Positions 8,179 to 16,566 of a DNA stretch of 17,307 nucleotides are shown here, piece by piece (within the stretch, counting starts at the first letter, position 1; each line of letters starts with the position of its first letter). Under the pieces are notes generated by a model that was not told the origin of the DNA, did no database searches, and saw only the letters and a list, made by a program, of their open reading frames with translations. The stretch lies in the NCBI GenBank assembly GCA_965661115.1, contig CBFICO010000050.1, positions 1-17,307 on the forward strand, in the 5' to 3' direction. The position numbers and the translations under genes are program-made. Source of the DNA: UBA6770 sp965661115. Lineage in GTDB: Bacteria; Bacteroidota; Bacteroidia; Flavobacteriales_G; Salibacteraceae.

Positions 8179-8883
8179 ATGATGCAATTTCAATGGTTAG
8201 AAGTTTTGGGCTTAGTTTTGGCCTATTTGTTGGGATCTATTCCAACTGCTGTTTGGGTTGGGAGAGTCTTTTACAATAAAGATGTGCGTGAGTATGGGTC
8301 TGGAAATGCAGGTGCAACCAATACATTCCGAGTATTAGGTAAAAAGGCTGGAATTCCCGTTTTGCTGTTTGATATCCTGAAAGGAACCACAGCGGTATTA
8401 CTATCGAATTACTTTGTTGACTATGTGCCAGATTCTGCCGATTTTGTGAACTATCAATTAGTACTGGGTATTGGTGTTTTACTCGGTCATATCTTTCCAA
8501 TTTATGCTGGATTTAGAGGTGGAAAAGGCATTGCAACCCTTCTTGGAATAATGATTGCTATTCATCCGCAGGCGGCGTTTAGCTGTATTGGAGTATTTTT
8601 ATTTGTGTTCTTATTAACAAAGTATGTTTCATTAGGTTCAATTATTTCTTCAATATGCTTTCCGCTATTAATTATTTTAGTCTTTAAATCGAAAATTCCA
8701 TCTTTGGTAATTTTCTCCATTTTTATAGCAATAATGGTGCTTATAACACATCAAAAGAACATAGAACGCTTACTCAGACGAAGTGAGAGTAAAGCTAATA
8801 TCAATGTTCTTAACTTAAATAAGAGAAGACCAAGTGGAATCGATTCATACGAAGAAGTAAATCCCGATGACGAAGATCAATAA
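8179..8883 (+). CDS. plsY: Acyl-phosphate:glycerol-3-phosphate acyltransferase
   Basis: Integral membrane enzyme that transfers an acyl chain from acyl-phosphate to glycerol 3-phosphate, giving lysophosphatidate, the first committed step of phospholipid synthesis in the PlsX/PlsY route. The family's conserved loops are present: GSIPTAVWVGR (19-29), GSGNAGATNTFR (40-51), GHIFPIYAGFRGGKG (103-117) and HQKNIERLL (191-199), separated by hydrophobic membrane segments. At 234 residues it is somewhat longer than usual; the extra part is a polar acidic tail after about residue 200. Two ATGs stand in tandem at 8179 and 8182, and either could be used. Its last 17 nt overlap the start of the next gene in another frame, suggesting translational coupling to the 2131-residue envelope protein. 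Confidence 0.95.
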   Translation: MMQFQWLEVLGLVLAYLLGSIPTAVWVGRVFYNKDVREYGSGNAGATNTFRVLGKKAGIPVLLFDILKGTTAVLLSNYFVDYVPDSADFVNYQLVLGIGVLLGHIFPIYAGFRGGKGIATLLGIMIAIHPQAAFSCIGVFLFVFLLTKYVSLGSIISSICFPLLIILVFKSKIPSLVIFSIFIAIMVLITHQKNIERLLRRSESKANINVLNLNKRRPSGIDSYEEVNPDDEDQ

Positions 8884-11800
8884 AACCGCATATAGTTTCT
8901 TTAAAAACAAGGCTGATGATCGTTTTTCAGTAGTATTCGGTACGTTGTTATTACTGTTGATTAATGGTGTCGTTTTAGGCCAAGATTATAAAAATGAAAA
9001 GCAACTTATTAAAGGAGCTAATCAAGCGTTTAACGATAAAAAGTACGAAGAAGCCATACCGCTTTTCTCAACCTTGGTTAGTAATTACTCAAAAGACGCT
9101 TCCTACAATTACAAATACGGTGCGAGTTTGCTTTACGGTGGATCGGATAAGCAAAAGCCAATTAGGTATTTGAATTTTGCCGTTTCCAGACCCGATGTTG
9201 ATCCAATTGCGTATTTCTATTATGCCGAAGCACTGCATTTAAATTACGAGTTTGATAAAGCCATCAAGTATTACAAGAAGTTTACTAATAATGCCAGTAA
9301 CTCCGCGGTTAAGAAAAACACGGTAGATAATCAGATTAGACAATGTGAGAACGGAAAAACGCTGCTTAAAACCATAACCGATCTTATTGTGCTGGACGAG
9401 AAAAAAACACGTGAGCAAGATTTCTACAAAGTGTATGATTTAAGTGCTCAAGGTGGTCAGATTTTGGTTAAAATCGATGAATTTCGGTCACCTTATGAGA
9501 TTAAGAACAACATAAATGGACTTTTTTATTTTCCAAAAAACGCAAACAAAATTTTCTTCAGTAGTCACACCTTTGAAAATACCAGAGGAAAAGACATTTT
9601 TTATGCTGAGCGCAAGCCGGACGGCAGTTGGTCTAAACCCATTAACCTAGGTAAAGAAATAAATACAGAGTTTGACGAGGATTTTCCATACATGTCTGCC
9701 GATGGGGTAACCTTATACTTTGCTTCTCAAGGGCATAATAGTTTGGGAGGCTACGATATTTTTGTTTCTCGCTTAGATACGAATACGGGAGTTTGGACAG
9801 CACCAAAAAACCTCGATTTTGCTATTAATACTCCAGCTGATGATTACTTGTTTATTCCTGATGCAAGTGGTCAAACTGCATACTTTGCCACTGAACGTCA
9901 AACTCCTGTTGGTGAGGTAAGTGTTTATCAAATTAATATGGAGCGCGTTCCGCTAGACTTTACCTTTATATATGGCTCATTTTCTGGCGAAACCACGAAC
10001 AAAGCAAAAATTAAGGTAGAAAATGTAGCAACCAACGCAACCATAGGAGAATACGAAACTGACGATAATGGTAAGTATAAAATTAAACTACCAAACGATG
10101 GTAAGTTCCGATTCTTGGTGGATTATGAAGGTAGTGAAGTAACTCATTCTGGGGAAGTTGATTTACAAGACCGCGATACATACAAACCCTTAAAGCAAGA
10201 AATGTTGGTGGTTGGTCAAGGTACGGTAGACGAAAAACTAATCATTAAAAACCTAGTTGATGAGGAGGTGGAAGAGGATGTGGAGCTTACAGCCGAATTC
10301 TTCAAGGAAAAAGCAAAACTTAAAATCAACAAGGATAAATTTAAGGACAAGAAACCAAGCACAACAATACCAGTTGTTGCTGATGTTAAGCAGGATGAAC
10401 CCTCAGCTATCGTGGATAATAGAGAGCATCAAGGAAAAACAGCAAGCAACATTGCAGACGAATTGGTTATTGATCAAGGTGGTTCAACTTCAACAACAGG
10501 TCCAGACTTAACTATCAATGAAGATTCTAATTCTGAAACGCCCGATGAGTTCAGTAATATGGGGTCAGGATCTAAGCAAAACAGCGAAAGCGGCAACTTA
10601 GAAAATGAGCTTGCGGCTAACGAATCGGGAAGTAATGCGGCCGCTGCAACCACTAATTCAGGAAATGATAAAAACCAAAAGTTTGCTCCTACAGACAAAA
10701 CAGGTGTTTCAAAGAGTAGTAGCGGAAAGAGCGGCGCTCCTAGTCCAGAAATAGCGGCGGTGGCATCAAAACTCAGACCTTCTGCTAGTGCACCAAAACC
10801 AGATATTGAAGCTGCTTTAAAAACAAATGTTGAGGTGGCTAAACGATCTTCTCTAATTGTAGCCATTCAAAGTGAATCAGCTCAAAATGTGGCGGATAGA
10901 AAAACCATTGAAGCAGCAAAACTGAAAGCAGAGGCAGATAAGGAGTTATTGCTTATTGACATAGAAACAGAAGAAGGACTTAATTCTGAGGAATATCAAG
11001 ATGCTCAAAAGAAACTGAAAGAAGCAGAATCACTAGAAAAGCAAGTTAAAATTGCCTTGTTAGCATCGAGTAATCTAAAACAAAATCAAGCATCATTTGA
11101 CCGAGCGGTAGAAATCGGTAATCAAACAGAAAGCACTATCTCAAATCAAGATGATTCGGGCGCTGCAGATGCAGTAACGGAATACAATGATTTAATTGAT
11201 AGCCAAGCTGATGAATCGTATAATATTTATGAAGAAAGAGAAAAAGCATTTCAAGCACACAAGCAAGAAGAAGCTGAGGCAGAACATTTCTCGAATGAGT
11301 TGGCTGCATTAAATGCAGATATGACCGATTCTGAGGAAGTGATTAAACAAAAAGAGAATGCTTTAAAGTCAGCAAAGGGAAAAGAAGCAAAACAACTTGA
11401 AGAAGAATTGACTCAAGAAAGAGCAGCTTTTGCCGCTATGCAAGAAAAAAGTAAAGCCGATCAGCTAGAGTTAGAAAAACTAGAGGAGGAAGCTGAGATA
11501 GAAGAAGCTGAACTGCAAGCATTTGATGAGATTATTGAGGAACTTACTCGAAATGAGGGATATACGCAACTGACAGCACAAGCTAACTTGATTGACGGAC
11601 CAGGAACAGTTAATTCAGACAGATCAACGCAAGATAATTTGGTAGCGGATAATATTGAAGTAAACCGCGAATCTTTTACCGAGGCAGGTTTTGAAAATGA
11701 AGTTGGTGTTAGTGGTTCTGCGGAAAGTTCTTCTGAGTCTGTTAATTCGGCTACTTCGGGAACTGGTGTATCCAGTGGTTCAGAAACAATAGAAGAAAAT

Positions 11801-14800
11801 CAAACTGTTAGACAGACAGCTGTTAAGAACAATCAAAGTGAAACAACAACATCAAATCAAAATGCCGATTTAGCTGAAAATGGTGGTCAAGAATCAGGTG
11901 GCCAAAACGCTGAAGGTGTTGCGTCTAACGAATCAGCAAATAATTCAAGCGCTAAACCAACTAAGATCAGAACTGATGTTACTCCAGAAAAAGCAGAGGA
12001 ATTACTAGCAAATAATTCGAGTAGCTCTCTTGCGGTTGCTTCTGTTCCAGCATCAATGTCAAATGTTAGTAAAGAAGTTCCTACAAAAGACTCAAAATCA
12101 GTTTTGTTCCCTTATATGGATGAAAGCGATTCATTAAGTAATGAAGAAAAAGCTCTATTACCAAGTGATGGTGATGAAACCAGTGCTTTTATTCCGGAGA
12201 ATTCACTAGCGGCGCTTGAAAACAAAGATCAATCTATTCGTACTCAGTTAAAAACAGGTTATCACATGGCGTATATGGAAGAGTTTTTTGAAATAGCCGA
12301 GGAAGAGGACGAGTACACTAAAGCGGTGAACACTTATGTGCTTAATCAAAGTTGGCTATTGGATGTAGATAAGGAGATTTCGTATTTAGAAAGTATAGAA
12401 GAATCTATTCCAGATGAAAATTATGAGGCATATACCAATAGGCTAGAGATGTTAGAGAACTATAGAGAAACAAAATTGAAAGACGTAGAATCCTCTAAAG
12501 AAAGGTTGGATGCTATGGAACCTAGCGGCGATAAAAGTGCTGCGGAATTGGCGACAGATTTTCGATCGGAAATGAATCGAGTTTTTGAGGGTAAAGGACG
12601 ACTGAGTGCCGAAGAAATAGCGGAGCTTGAAGCAGTTCAACAGCAGGCTGCACAGAGAGAGCAAGCTGCGTTAACAGAAAATAATACGAGTAGTTCTACT
12701 GAATCTGCTTCTAATGAACTGTCTAATAATGAGGAAATTAATTCAACAGAAGAAGGTGGCCAGCAATTAGCTGAAAACCTTAGTGCAGGTGATGATGGCT
12801 CAGAAAGCGGAACGCAAGAACCCAATGAAGCTAGTTCAAATTCAAACACCGGTGAGGAAAACACGACAAGTAGTAACCAATCAGAAAACAATATGGCTGA
12901 GAGTCAACAAAGCATAGAAAATAGCACTACTAGCTCAAATCAAAACGGTCAAACTTCTTTAAATAGGGCAAATACTGGTGCTGGAATTTCACCTGCACAA
13001 GCAGCAGCTGCCAATGTTGTTTTATCGGAAAAAGGTGAAATAATACCCAATAAAAAAGAAGATAAACTAGCCGAAGTATTCAATATGGAAAACGCGGGCT
13101 CTGCAGAGTCAGTTGTAACCTATTTTACCAATGACCTCGAAAAGAAAGAGACGCAGAAACAAGAAGCGGCAACAGCTCAACGAACTATAGTTGCTGAAAA
13201 AGAAGAGCAATATCTAGCCACTAAAAAGAAAAAGGAAAAGAGAGTAATTGAATCTGAGATTCGTGAAGAAACTCAACTGGCAGAAATAGCCGAAAAAGAA
13301 GCTGAATTACTAGCGTACCAGCAAGAGGTGGTTGCCCGCGCCGCAGACAACATTTTAGCATTAGAAGAAGGCGAGGAACGTGAATCAGATAAAGAACTGA
13401 AAAAAGCTGAAGAAATTACCGTACAAGCCGAAACAGCCAGGGGAGTTGCTTCCGCCAAGGCAGCAGAAAAAGTTAGAGGTAAGAAAAAAATAAGAATTAA
13501 AGAAGCTGAAGTTGATAGGTTAAACCACGAGGCAGATTTACTTGATTACGAGGCCAACTCTAGACGTAAACTTGCAGCGGATGTAAGAAAAATAGAAGAT
13601 GAGGTGTTAGCGGCAGAACAATCCGGTTCTGGGCCAACAGTTTTGCCAAAGTCAAACAGAACAATTTCTCAAGCTGAAATTCAAGACATAAGCAGTTCAA
13701 CTGAATATGCAGATTACGATGAGCAGCGCAAGCAGGCAGTAAAGAGTTATAAGGAAGCTCAGGTGTTGTACCAAGAAAAGTTGTCTTTAGAGGCTCAGAA
13801 TACAGTAATTGATGCTGAGATTCAGAATGTAACTAACGATTTAGCATCAGCAACCGATGAAGCTCAAAAAGAGGAATTAAGTAATAAGCTAGAAGAATTG
13901 AAAACCAGTAAGGTAGAAAATACTAACTTAATGAACCAAAAGGAAACCAAAGCCAGAGCTAAATACTCCGAGTATGCAAAACAAAATAAAGCCGCAATTG
14001 TAAGCTTATCTGCCATACCAGGAGAGGAAGGTGAAAAAGCAATTGCGTTAGCTAATTTAGCCGAGATGCAAGGTGTTTACTCGCTTTCTAGCGATAAGGA
14101 AGTTGCGCTAGCTGATGTTACCCCTGCAGGACAAACTGGACAAGGTGGCGGTTATTCACCAGAACAATTTAACCGAGTTTTAAAAGGTATTGATGACTAT
14201 CCTGCTGAGTTAAGTGACGCTATCTTTAAAATGATTGACTTCAATGAGGGCCTTTACAGTGAGGATAATCCGGTACCAATGAATAACAAATTACCGACGG
14301 GACTTGTCTATAAAGTGCAAATTGGAGCATTCCGCAATCCGCCGCCAGATGCAGTGTTTAAAGGTTTTGCTCCGGTTAGAGGAGAAACTACTCGTCCAGG
14401 TTGGTTGCGATATACCGCCGGTTTATTCCAAAACAAAGACCAGGCGCAACTTAAGCGTAACGAGATTAGAACCTTGGGGTATGAGGATGCCTTTGTGGTT
14501 GCTTACTTAAATGGTGAGCGTATATCCTTATCTAGAGCTAAGGACATAGAAACCGGTGCAGAGCAACTTCCAGCTTCTGTAAGTGCTGCTTTAGCGGCTG
14601 AAGCAGGCGATACTCCTTTAGTTCCAACTTCTGCGGTTAGTGGAGAGGTTAAGCAGCTTAATGACATTCAAGGTTTAATGTACACTGTTCAGGTAGGAGC
14701 ATTCAGAAATCAAGTTACCTCTAATGAGTTGTTCGGCATTTCTCCTTTAATTGAGTACCGAGCTGGTAATCTCTACAAATACGGTTCAGGTATTTACAAC

Positions 14801-15262
14801 GACATTCAAAAAGCGAGTGAAGCTAAGGATAAGATTGTTGCTTTAGGCGTTGCAGATGCATTTGTTACCGCTTTCTTTAATGGTAATAGAGTTTCTATGG
14901 ACGAAGCTCAGAATTTGGCAGATCAAGGAATTAATTTTGCTGCTGAACAACCTGTAACGGTTAATACACCTAGTGGCAATAACAGCACTGGAATTAACTT
15001 TAGAGTTCAATTAGGTGCGTACCGACAAGAAGTACCTGTAGAAGACGCTAAAATTATTTTGAGCTTATCGAACTTAGGTTTAGATACCAAAATAGATGGA
15101 GATTTAGCCTATTACACGGCTGGAAACTACGGATCGTATGCTGAAGCTAAGCAAATGCAAACACAGGTAGTTAACCAAGGATTACAAGGAGCATTTGTGA
15201 TTGCGTTAAGAAATGGTGAAAAAATGGATTTACAGGAAGCAATTAGGCTTACTGGGCAGTAA
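8867..15262 (+). CDS. Giant envelope protein: TPR, PD40 propeller, CRD, coiled coils, three SPOR repeats
   Basis: 2131 residues. Order of parts: a signal peptide with a long n-region (1-38, probable cleavage in VVLG-QD); a TPR-like helical region (about 48-165); a PD40/WD40-like propeller (about 215-355), with the hallmark EDFPYMSADGVTLYFAS followed by GGYDIFVS; a carboxypeptidase-regulatory-like beta domain (about 362-445); then a linker of about 1300 residues alternating Ser/Asn/Glu/Gly low complexity with Ala/Glu/Lys coiled coils (about 650-745, 790-895, 1130-1220, 1420-1585 and 1613-1715). The C-terminus has three SPOR-type repeats starting near 1812, 1937 and 2043 (YKVQIGAFRN, YTVQVGAFRN, FRVQLGAYRQ), each ending in a NG-x-x-hydrophobic segment (LNGERIS, FNGNRVS, RNGEKMD). 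SPOR domains bind denuded peptidoglycan. TPR-PD40-CRD order is that of PorE of the type IX secretion system, but PorE ends in an OmpA-like domain. I infer a periplasmic peptidoglycan-tethered scaffold; a T9SS or gliding role is not shown. Start ATG overlaps plsY by 17 nt. Confidence 0.9.
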   Translation: MTKINKTAYSFFKNKADDRFSVVFGTLLLLLINGVVLGQDYKNEKQLIKGANQAFNDKKYEEAIPLFSTLVSNYSKDASYNYKYGASLLYGGSDKQKPIRYLNFAVSRPDVDPIAYFYYAEALHLNYEFDKAIKYYKKFTNNASNSAVKKNTVDNQIRQCENGKTLLKTITDLIVLDEKKTREQDFYKVYDLSAQGGQILVKIDEFRSPYEIKNNINGLFYFPKNANKIFFSSHTFENTRGKDIFYAERKPDGSWSKPINLGKEINTEFDEDFPYMSADGVTLYFASQGHNSLGGYDIFVSRLDTNTGVWTAPKNLDFAINTPADDYLFIPDASGQTAYFATERQTPVGEVSVYQINMERVPLDFTFIYGSFSGETTNKAKIKVENVATNATIGEYETDDNGKYKIKLPNDGKFRFLVDYEGSEVTHSGEVDLQDRDTYKPLKQEMLVVGQGTVDEKLIIKNLVDEEVEEDVELTAEFFKEKAKLKINKDKFKDKKPSTTIPVVADVKQDEPSAIVDNREHQGKTASNIADELVIDQGGSTSTTGPDLTINEDSNSETPDEFSNMGSGSKQNSESGNLENELAANESGSNAAAATTNSGNDKNQKFAPTDKTGVSKSSSGKSGAPSPEIAAVASKLRPSASAPKPDIEAALKTNVEVAKRSSLIVAIQSESAQNVADRKTIEAAKLKAEADKELLLIDIETEEGLNSEEYQDAQKKLKEAESLEKQVKIALLASSNLKQNQASFDRAVEIGNQTESTISNQDDSGAADAVTEYNDLIDSQADESYNIYEEREKAFQAHKQEEAEAEHFSNELAALNADMTDSEEVIKQKENALKSAKGKEAKQLEEELTQERAAFAAMQEKSKADQLELEKLEEEAEIEEAELQAFDEIIEELTRNEGYTQLTAQANLIDGPGTVNSDRSTQDNLVADNIEVNRESFTEAGFENEVGVSGSAESSSESVNSATSGTGVSSGSETIEENQTVRQTAVKNNQSETTTSNQNADLAENGGQESGGQNAEGVASNESANNSSAKPTKIRTDVTPEKAEELLANNSSSSLAVASVPASMSNVSKEVPTKDSKSVLFPYMDESDSLSNEEKALLPSDGDETSAFIPENSLAALENKDQSIRTQLKTGYHMAYMEEFFEIAEEEDEYTKAVNTYVLNQSWLLDVDKEISYLESIEESIPDENYEAYTNRLEMLENYRETKLKDVESSKERLDAMEPSGDKSAAELATDFRSEMNRVFEGKGRLSAEEIAELEAVQQQAAQREQAALTENNTSSSTESASNELSNNEEINSTEEGGQQLAENLSAGDDGSESGTQEPNEASSNSNTGEENTTSSNQSENNMAESQQSIENSTTSSNQNGQTSLNRANTGAGISPAQAAAANVVLSEKGEIIPNKKEDKLAEVFNMENAGSAESVVTYFTNDLEKKETQKQEAATAQRTIVAEKEEQYLATKKKKEKRVIESEIREETQLAEIAEKEAELLAYQQEVVARAADNILALEEGEERESDKELKKAEEITVQAETARGVASAKAAEKVRGKKKIRIKEAEVDRLNHEADLLDYEANSRRKLAADVRKIEDEVLAAEQSGSGPTVLPKSNRTISQAEIQDISSSTEYADYDEQRKQAVKSYKEAQVLYQEKLSLEAQNTVIDAEIQNVTNDLASATDEAQKEELSNKLEELKTSKVENTNLMNQKETKARAKYSEYAKQNKAAIVSLSAIPGEEGEKAIALANLAEMQGVYSLSSDKEVALADVTPAGQTGQGGGYSPEQFNRVLKGIDDYPAELSDAIFKMIDFNEGLYSEDNPVPMNNKLPTGLVYKVQIGAFRNPPPDAVFKGFAPVRGETTRPGWLRYTAGLFQNKDQAQLKRNEIRTLGYEDAFVVAYLNGERISLSRAKDIETGAEQLPASVSAALAAEAGDTPLVPTSAVSGEVKQLNDIQGLMYTVQVGAFRNQVTSNELFGISPLIEYRAGNLYKYGSGIYNDIQKASEAKDKIVALGVADAFVTAFFNGNRVSMDEAQNLADQGINFAAEQPVTVNTPSGNNSTGINFRVQLGAYRQEVPVEDAKIILSLSNLGLDTKIDGDLAYYTAGNYGSYAEAKQMQTQVVNQGLQGAFVIALRNGEKMDLQEAIRLTGQ

Positions 15263-15267
15263 ATTTG
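15260..15267 (+). promoter_or_regulatory. clpS promoter -7 element
   Basis: TAAATTTG is an exact match to TAnnTTTG and ends 5 nt before the clpS ATG. Its first three bases are the stop codon of the 2131-residue gene. It is identical to the tpiA element. No clear -33 box was seen inside the upstream coding sequence. Confidence 0.6.
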
Positions 15268-15272
15268 CATTT

Positions 15273-15542
15273 ATGAACGAACAAGTTTTAGAACAAGAGT
15301 TAACGTCAACCCAAACAAGAGAAAACCATAGAGTTATTTTGTTTAACGATGAGGTGAATACCTTCGATTATGTGATTGATACCCTAGTTGAAGTATGCGA
15401 GCACGATCCAATCCAGGCAGAGCAGGTGAGTCACATAGTACATTATAAGGGCAAGTGCGACGTAAAATCTGGCGATAAAAGAAAGTTGGTGCCGGTGTGC
15501 AACGAACTCCTTCGCCGTGGTCTTACTGCAGAAATAGCTTAA
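15273..15542 (+). CDS. clpS: ATP-dependent Clp protease adaptor
   Basis: Small cytosolic adaptor that binds proteins with N-degrons and delivers them to a Clp ATPase-protease. The 89-residue product has the standard arrangement: a disordered N-terminal arm (about 1-18), then VILFNDEVNTFDYV (21-34), carrying the NDE triad that corresponds to Asn-Asp-Asp in the E. coli substrate pocket (third residue Glu here), and IVHYKGKCDV (55-64), with the pocket His57. ELLRRGLTAEI closes the fold. An in-frame start 60 nt upstream would lie within the preceding gene and add sequence unlike the family; the ATG chosen follows a perfect -7 element by 5 nt. It starts 10 nt after the giant gene's stop, so it may be transcribed both by read-through and from its own promoter. 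Confidence 0.93.
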   Translation: MNEQVLEQELTSTQTRENHRVILFNDEVNTFDYVIDTLVEVCEHDPIQAEQVSHIVHYKGKCDVKSGDKRKLVPVCNELLRRGLTAEIA

Positions 15543-15557
15543 CCCAATTCTTTTATT

Positions 15558-15657
15558 CGTCATTCCGTAAACGTTAACGAACCGATGCTCGGAAAGAGAA
15601 TCGTGTTAGATAGTTGTACAGAACCGACGGAGGGAGCTCAGCGAAGCTAATCTCAGG
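15558..15657. repeat. GTCATTC-type repeat remnant
   Basis: Begins CGTCATTCCGTAA (15558-15570), which matches the outer arm of the structured repeats elsewhere in the window, and ends with AATCTCAGG (15649-15657), identical to the right flank of the hairpin repeat at 1748. It also contains the 8-bp palindrome CGTTAACG (15572-15579). It looks like a degenerate or rearranged copy. No gene is visible in 15543-15940. Confidence 0.45.
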
Positions 15658-15696
15658 CATAAATCCGGTATAGTTTTATAAAAAGATTTTATATCC

Positions 15697-15731
<35 letters not shown>

Positions 15732-15796
15732 AGAACAGAACGGGTAAAAAGTGAATAAACTAATCGCCTATTATCTTTCGATACAATTCGCCTTTC

Positions 15797-15818
15797 TGTC
15801 GAATCACTCAGGATGACA
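15797..15818. repeat. Short TGTC...GACA inverted motif, intergenic repeat-like
   Basis: On the minus strand it reads as a TGTCATCCTGAGTGA-type sequence ending in a TCGACA-like tail, a form I recall as recurrent in intergenic regions of this phylum. Only one copy is present here, so the repeat status is from memory rather than from this window. Confidence 0.3.
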
Positions 15819-15832
15819 TAGGATTAGTTTCT

Positions 15833-15846
15833 GGTTAATATTAACC
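15833..15846. promoter_or_regulatory. 14-bp perfect palindrome, candidate operator
   Basis: GGTTAATATTAACC is exactly self-complementary. It lies 94 nt upstream of the next gene's start and 3 nt before another hairpin repeat. It could be a dimeric regulator site or simply part of the repeat cluster. Confidence 0.35.
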
Positions 15847-15849
15847 GTT

Positions 15850-15877
15850 ATTCCCTAGAGCAGATAGAGTAGGGAAT
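15850..15877. repeat. ATTCCC-type hairpin repeat
   Basis: ATTCCCTA (15850-15857) pairs perfectly with TAGGGAAT (15870-15877) across a 12-nt loop, and is followed by CTC, as in the repeat at 1748. The arms differ from that copy while pairing is kept. Confidence 0.55.
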
Positions 15878-15928
15878 CTCTATATCCTAGTTGACTTAAG
15901 GTGATTCTAAAGATTGCCACTATTTCTC

Positions 15929-15936
15929 TACCTTTG
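15929..15936 (+). promoter_or_regulatory. -7 element for the 133-residue gene
   Basis: TACCTTTG is an exact match to TAnnTTTG, 4 nt before the ATG. No -33 box at normal spacing was seen. Confidence 0.6.
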
Positions 15937-15940
15937 AAAG

Positions 15941-16342
15941 ATGTCAAAAAAGCTAGCCTTCATTTTTACATTATTATGTTGTGCCCTTCTATCCTTTGCT
16001 CAAATTCAAGTAAAAAGTGAAAGAGATACCTCTACCAATCTAAAGATAAAAACCATTAATGTTCCTTCTGGAAATGTGATTATTGTGTATCCCATACCCA
16101 AAGGCTTTTCGCAAAACATATACGCAAATATCGATTTTGGAGAAGAGCAGGAATATATGTTTAGTCGAACTTCTTATTTATCAGAAACCTATGAAAAAAA
16201 GAAGAAGAAAAAGACCAAAATAAAAGCTAGAAAAATGGTGTTTTATTCGGAAGCCGACCTGCTGAATTACCTGCTGAAGCGAGGCTTTGAATTTGTAGGA
16301 GGACCCAATACGAGCTTTATTCTTCGAAGGACTACAAGTTAA
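15941..16342 (+). CDS. Small exported hypothetical protein
   Basis: 133 residues, family not recognised. The N-terminus (MSKK, a hydrophobic core with two Cys, then SFA-Q) is a good Sec signal peptide with cleavage probably after residue 20. The mature part is short and beta-like (NVPSGNVIIVYPIPKGF), followed by a very basic stretch (about 86-98, KKKKKKTKIKARK). The C-terminal ADLLNYLLKRGFEFVGG resembles a short module I have seen in Bacteroidota secreted hypotheticals, in which an LNYL segment precedes a G-[WF]-E-[FL]-V segment. The ATG follows a perfect -7 element by 4 nt, so the start is well supported. It is monocistronic, with repeats on both sides. Localisation (periplasm or outside) is inferred from the signal peptide alone. 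Confidence 0.8.
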   Translation: MSKKLAFIFTLLCCALLSFAQIQVKSERDTSTNLKIKTINVPSGNVIIVYPIPKGFSQNIYANIDFGEEQEYMFSRTSYLSETYEKKKKKKTKIKARKMVFYSEADLLNYLLKRGFEFVGGPNTSFILRRTTS

Positions 16343-16396
16343 AGGGCTGTGGTGTTTTGTGAAGACTCGTTTTTAAACGCTAATTCGATACTATTC

Positions 16397-16534
16397 CGTC
16401 ATTTCGTAAGATTACTTGAGTTGATTTTTTAGGAAAAAATCAAAACGAAAGTTCTATAGGATATAGATTCCGTATAGAAGTGTCACGACGATTTTCATAC
16501 CGAAAATCTGTTCCACTATTCTTACGGAATGACG
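16397..16534. repeat. Structured intergenic repeat, copy B (138 bp)
   Basis: Lies in the gap between two convergent genes. Its ends, CGTCATTTCGTAAGA (16397-16411) and TCTTACGGAATGACG (16520-16534), are 15-bp inverted repeats with one mismatch that would be a G-U pair in RNA. Internal stems are TTGATTTTTT/AAAAAATCAA (16421-16430 with 16434-16443), GATTTTC/GAAAATC (16490-16496 with 16502-16508), and ATTCCGTA/TACGGAAT (16467-16474 with 16523-16530). The last competes with the outer pairing for the same right arm. It matches copy A in length, order and orientation. As it lies between converging genes it may also act as a transcript end in either direction. Confidence 0.75.
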
Positions 16535-16566
16535 ATACGATTCAATTTTTTAGATAATAGGAAAGT

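Noticed and set aside
10474..10866. 130-codon open frame on the minus strand, and similar frames at 12637-12891 and 13273-13458
   Set aside because: They lie inside the giant gene's low-complexity and coiled-coil coding sequence; Ser/Leu/Ala-rich antisense frames arise there from the Glu/Ser/Asn-rich coding bias.
8867..15262. T9SS cargo or adhesin
   Set aside because: The C-terminus is a SPOR repeat running to the stop codon, with no type A or B sorting domain.
16194..16213. A-rich tract in the 133-residue gene as a phase-variation switch
   Set aside because: The longest run is only seven A and the rest is broken by G; ordinary Lys codons explain it.
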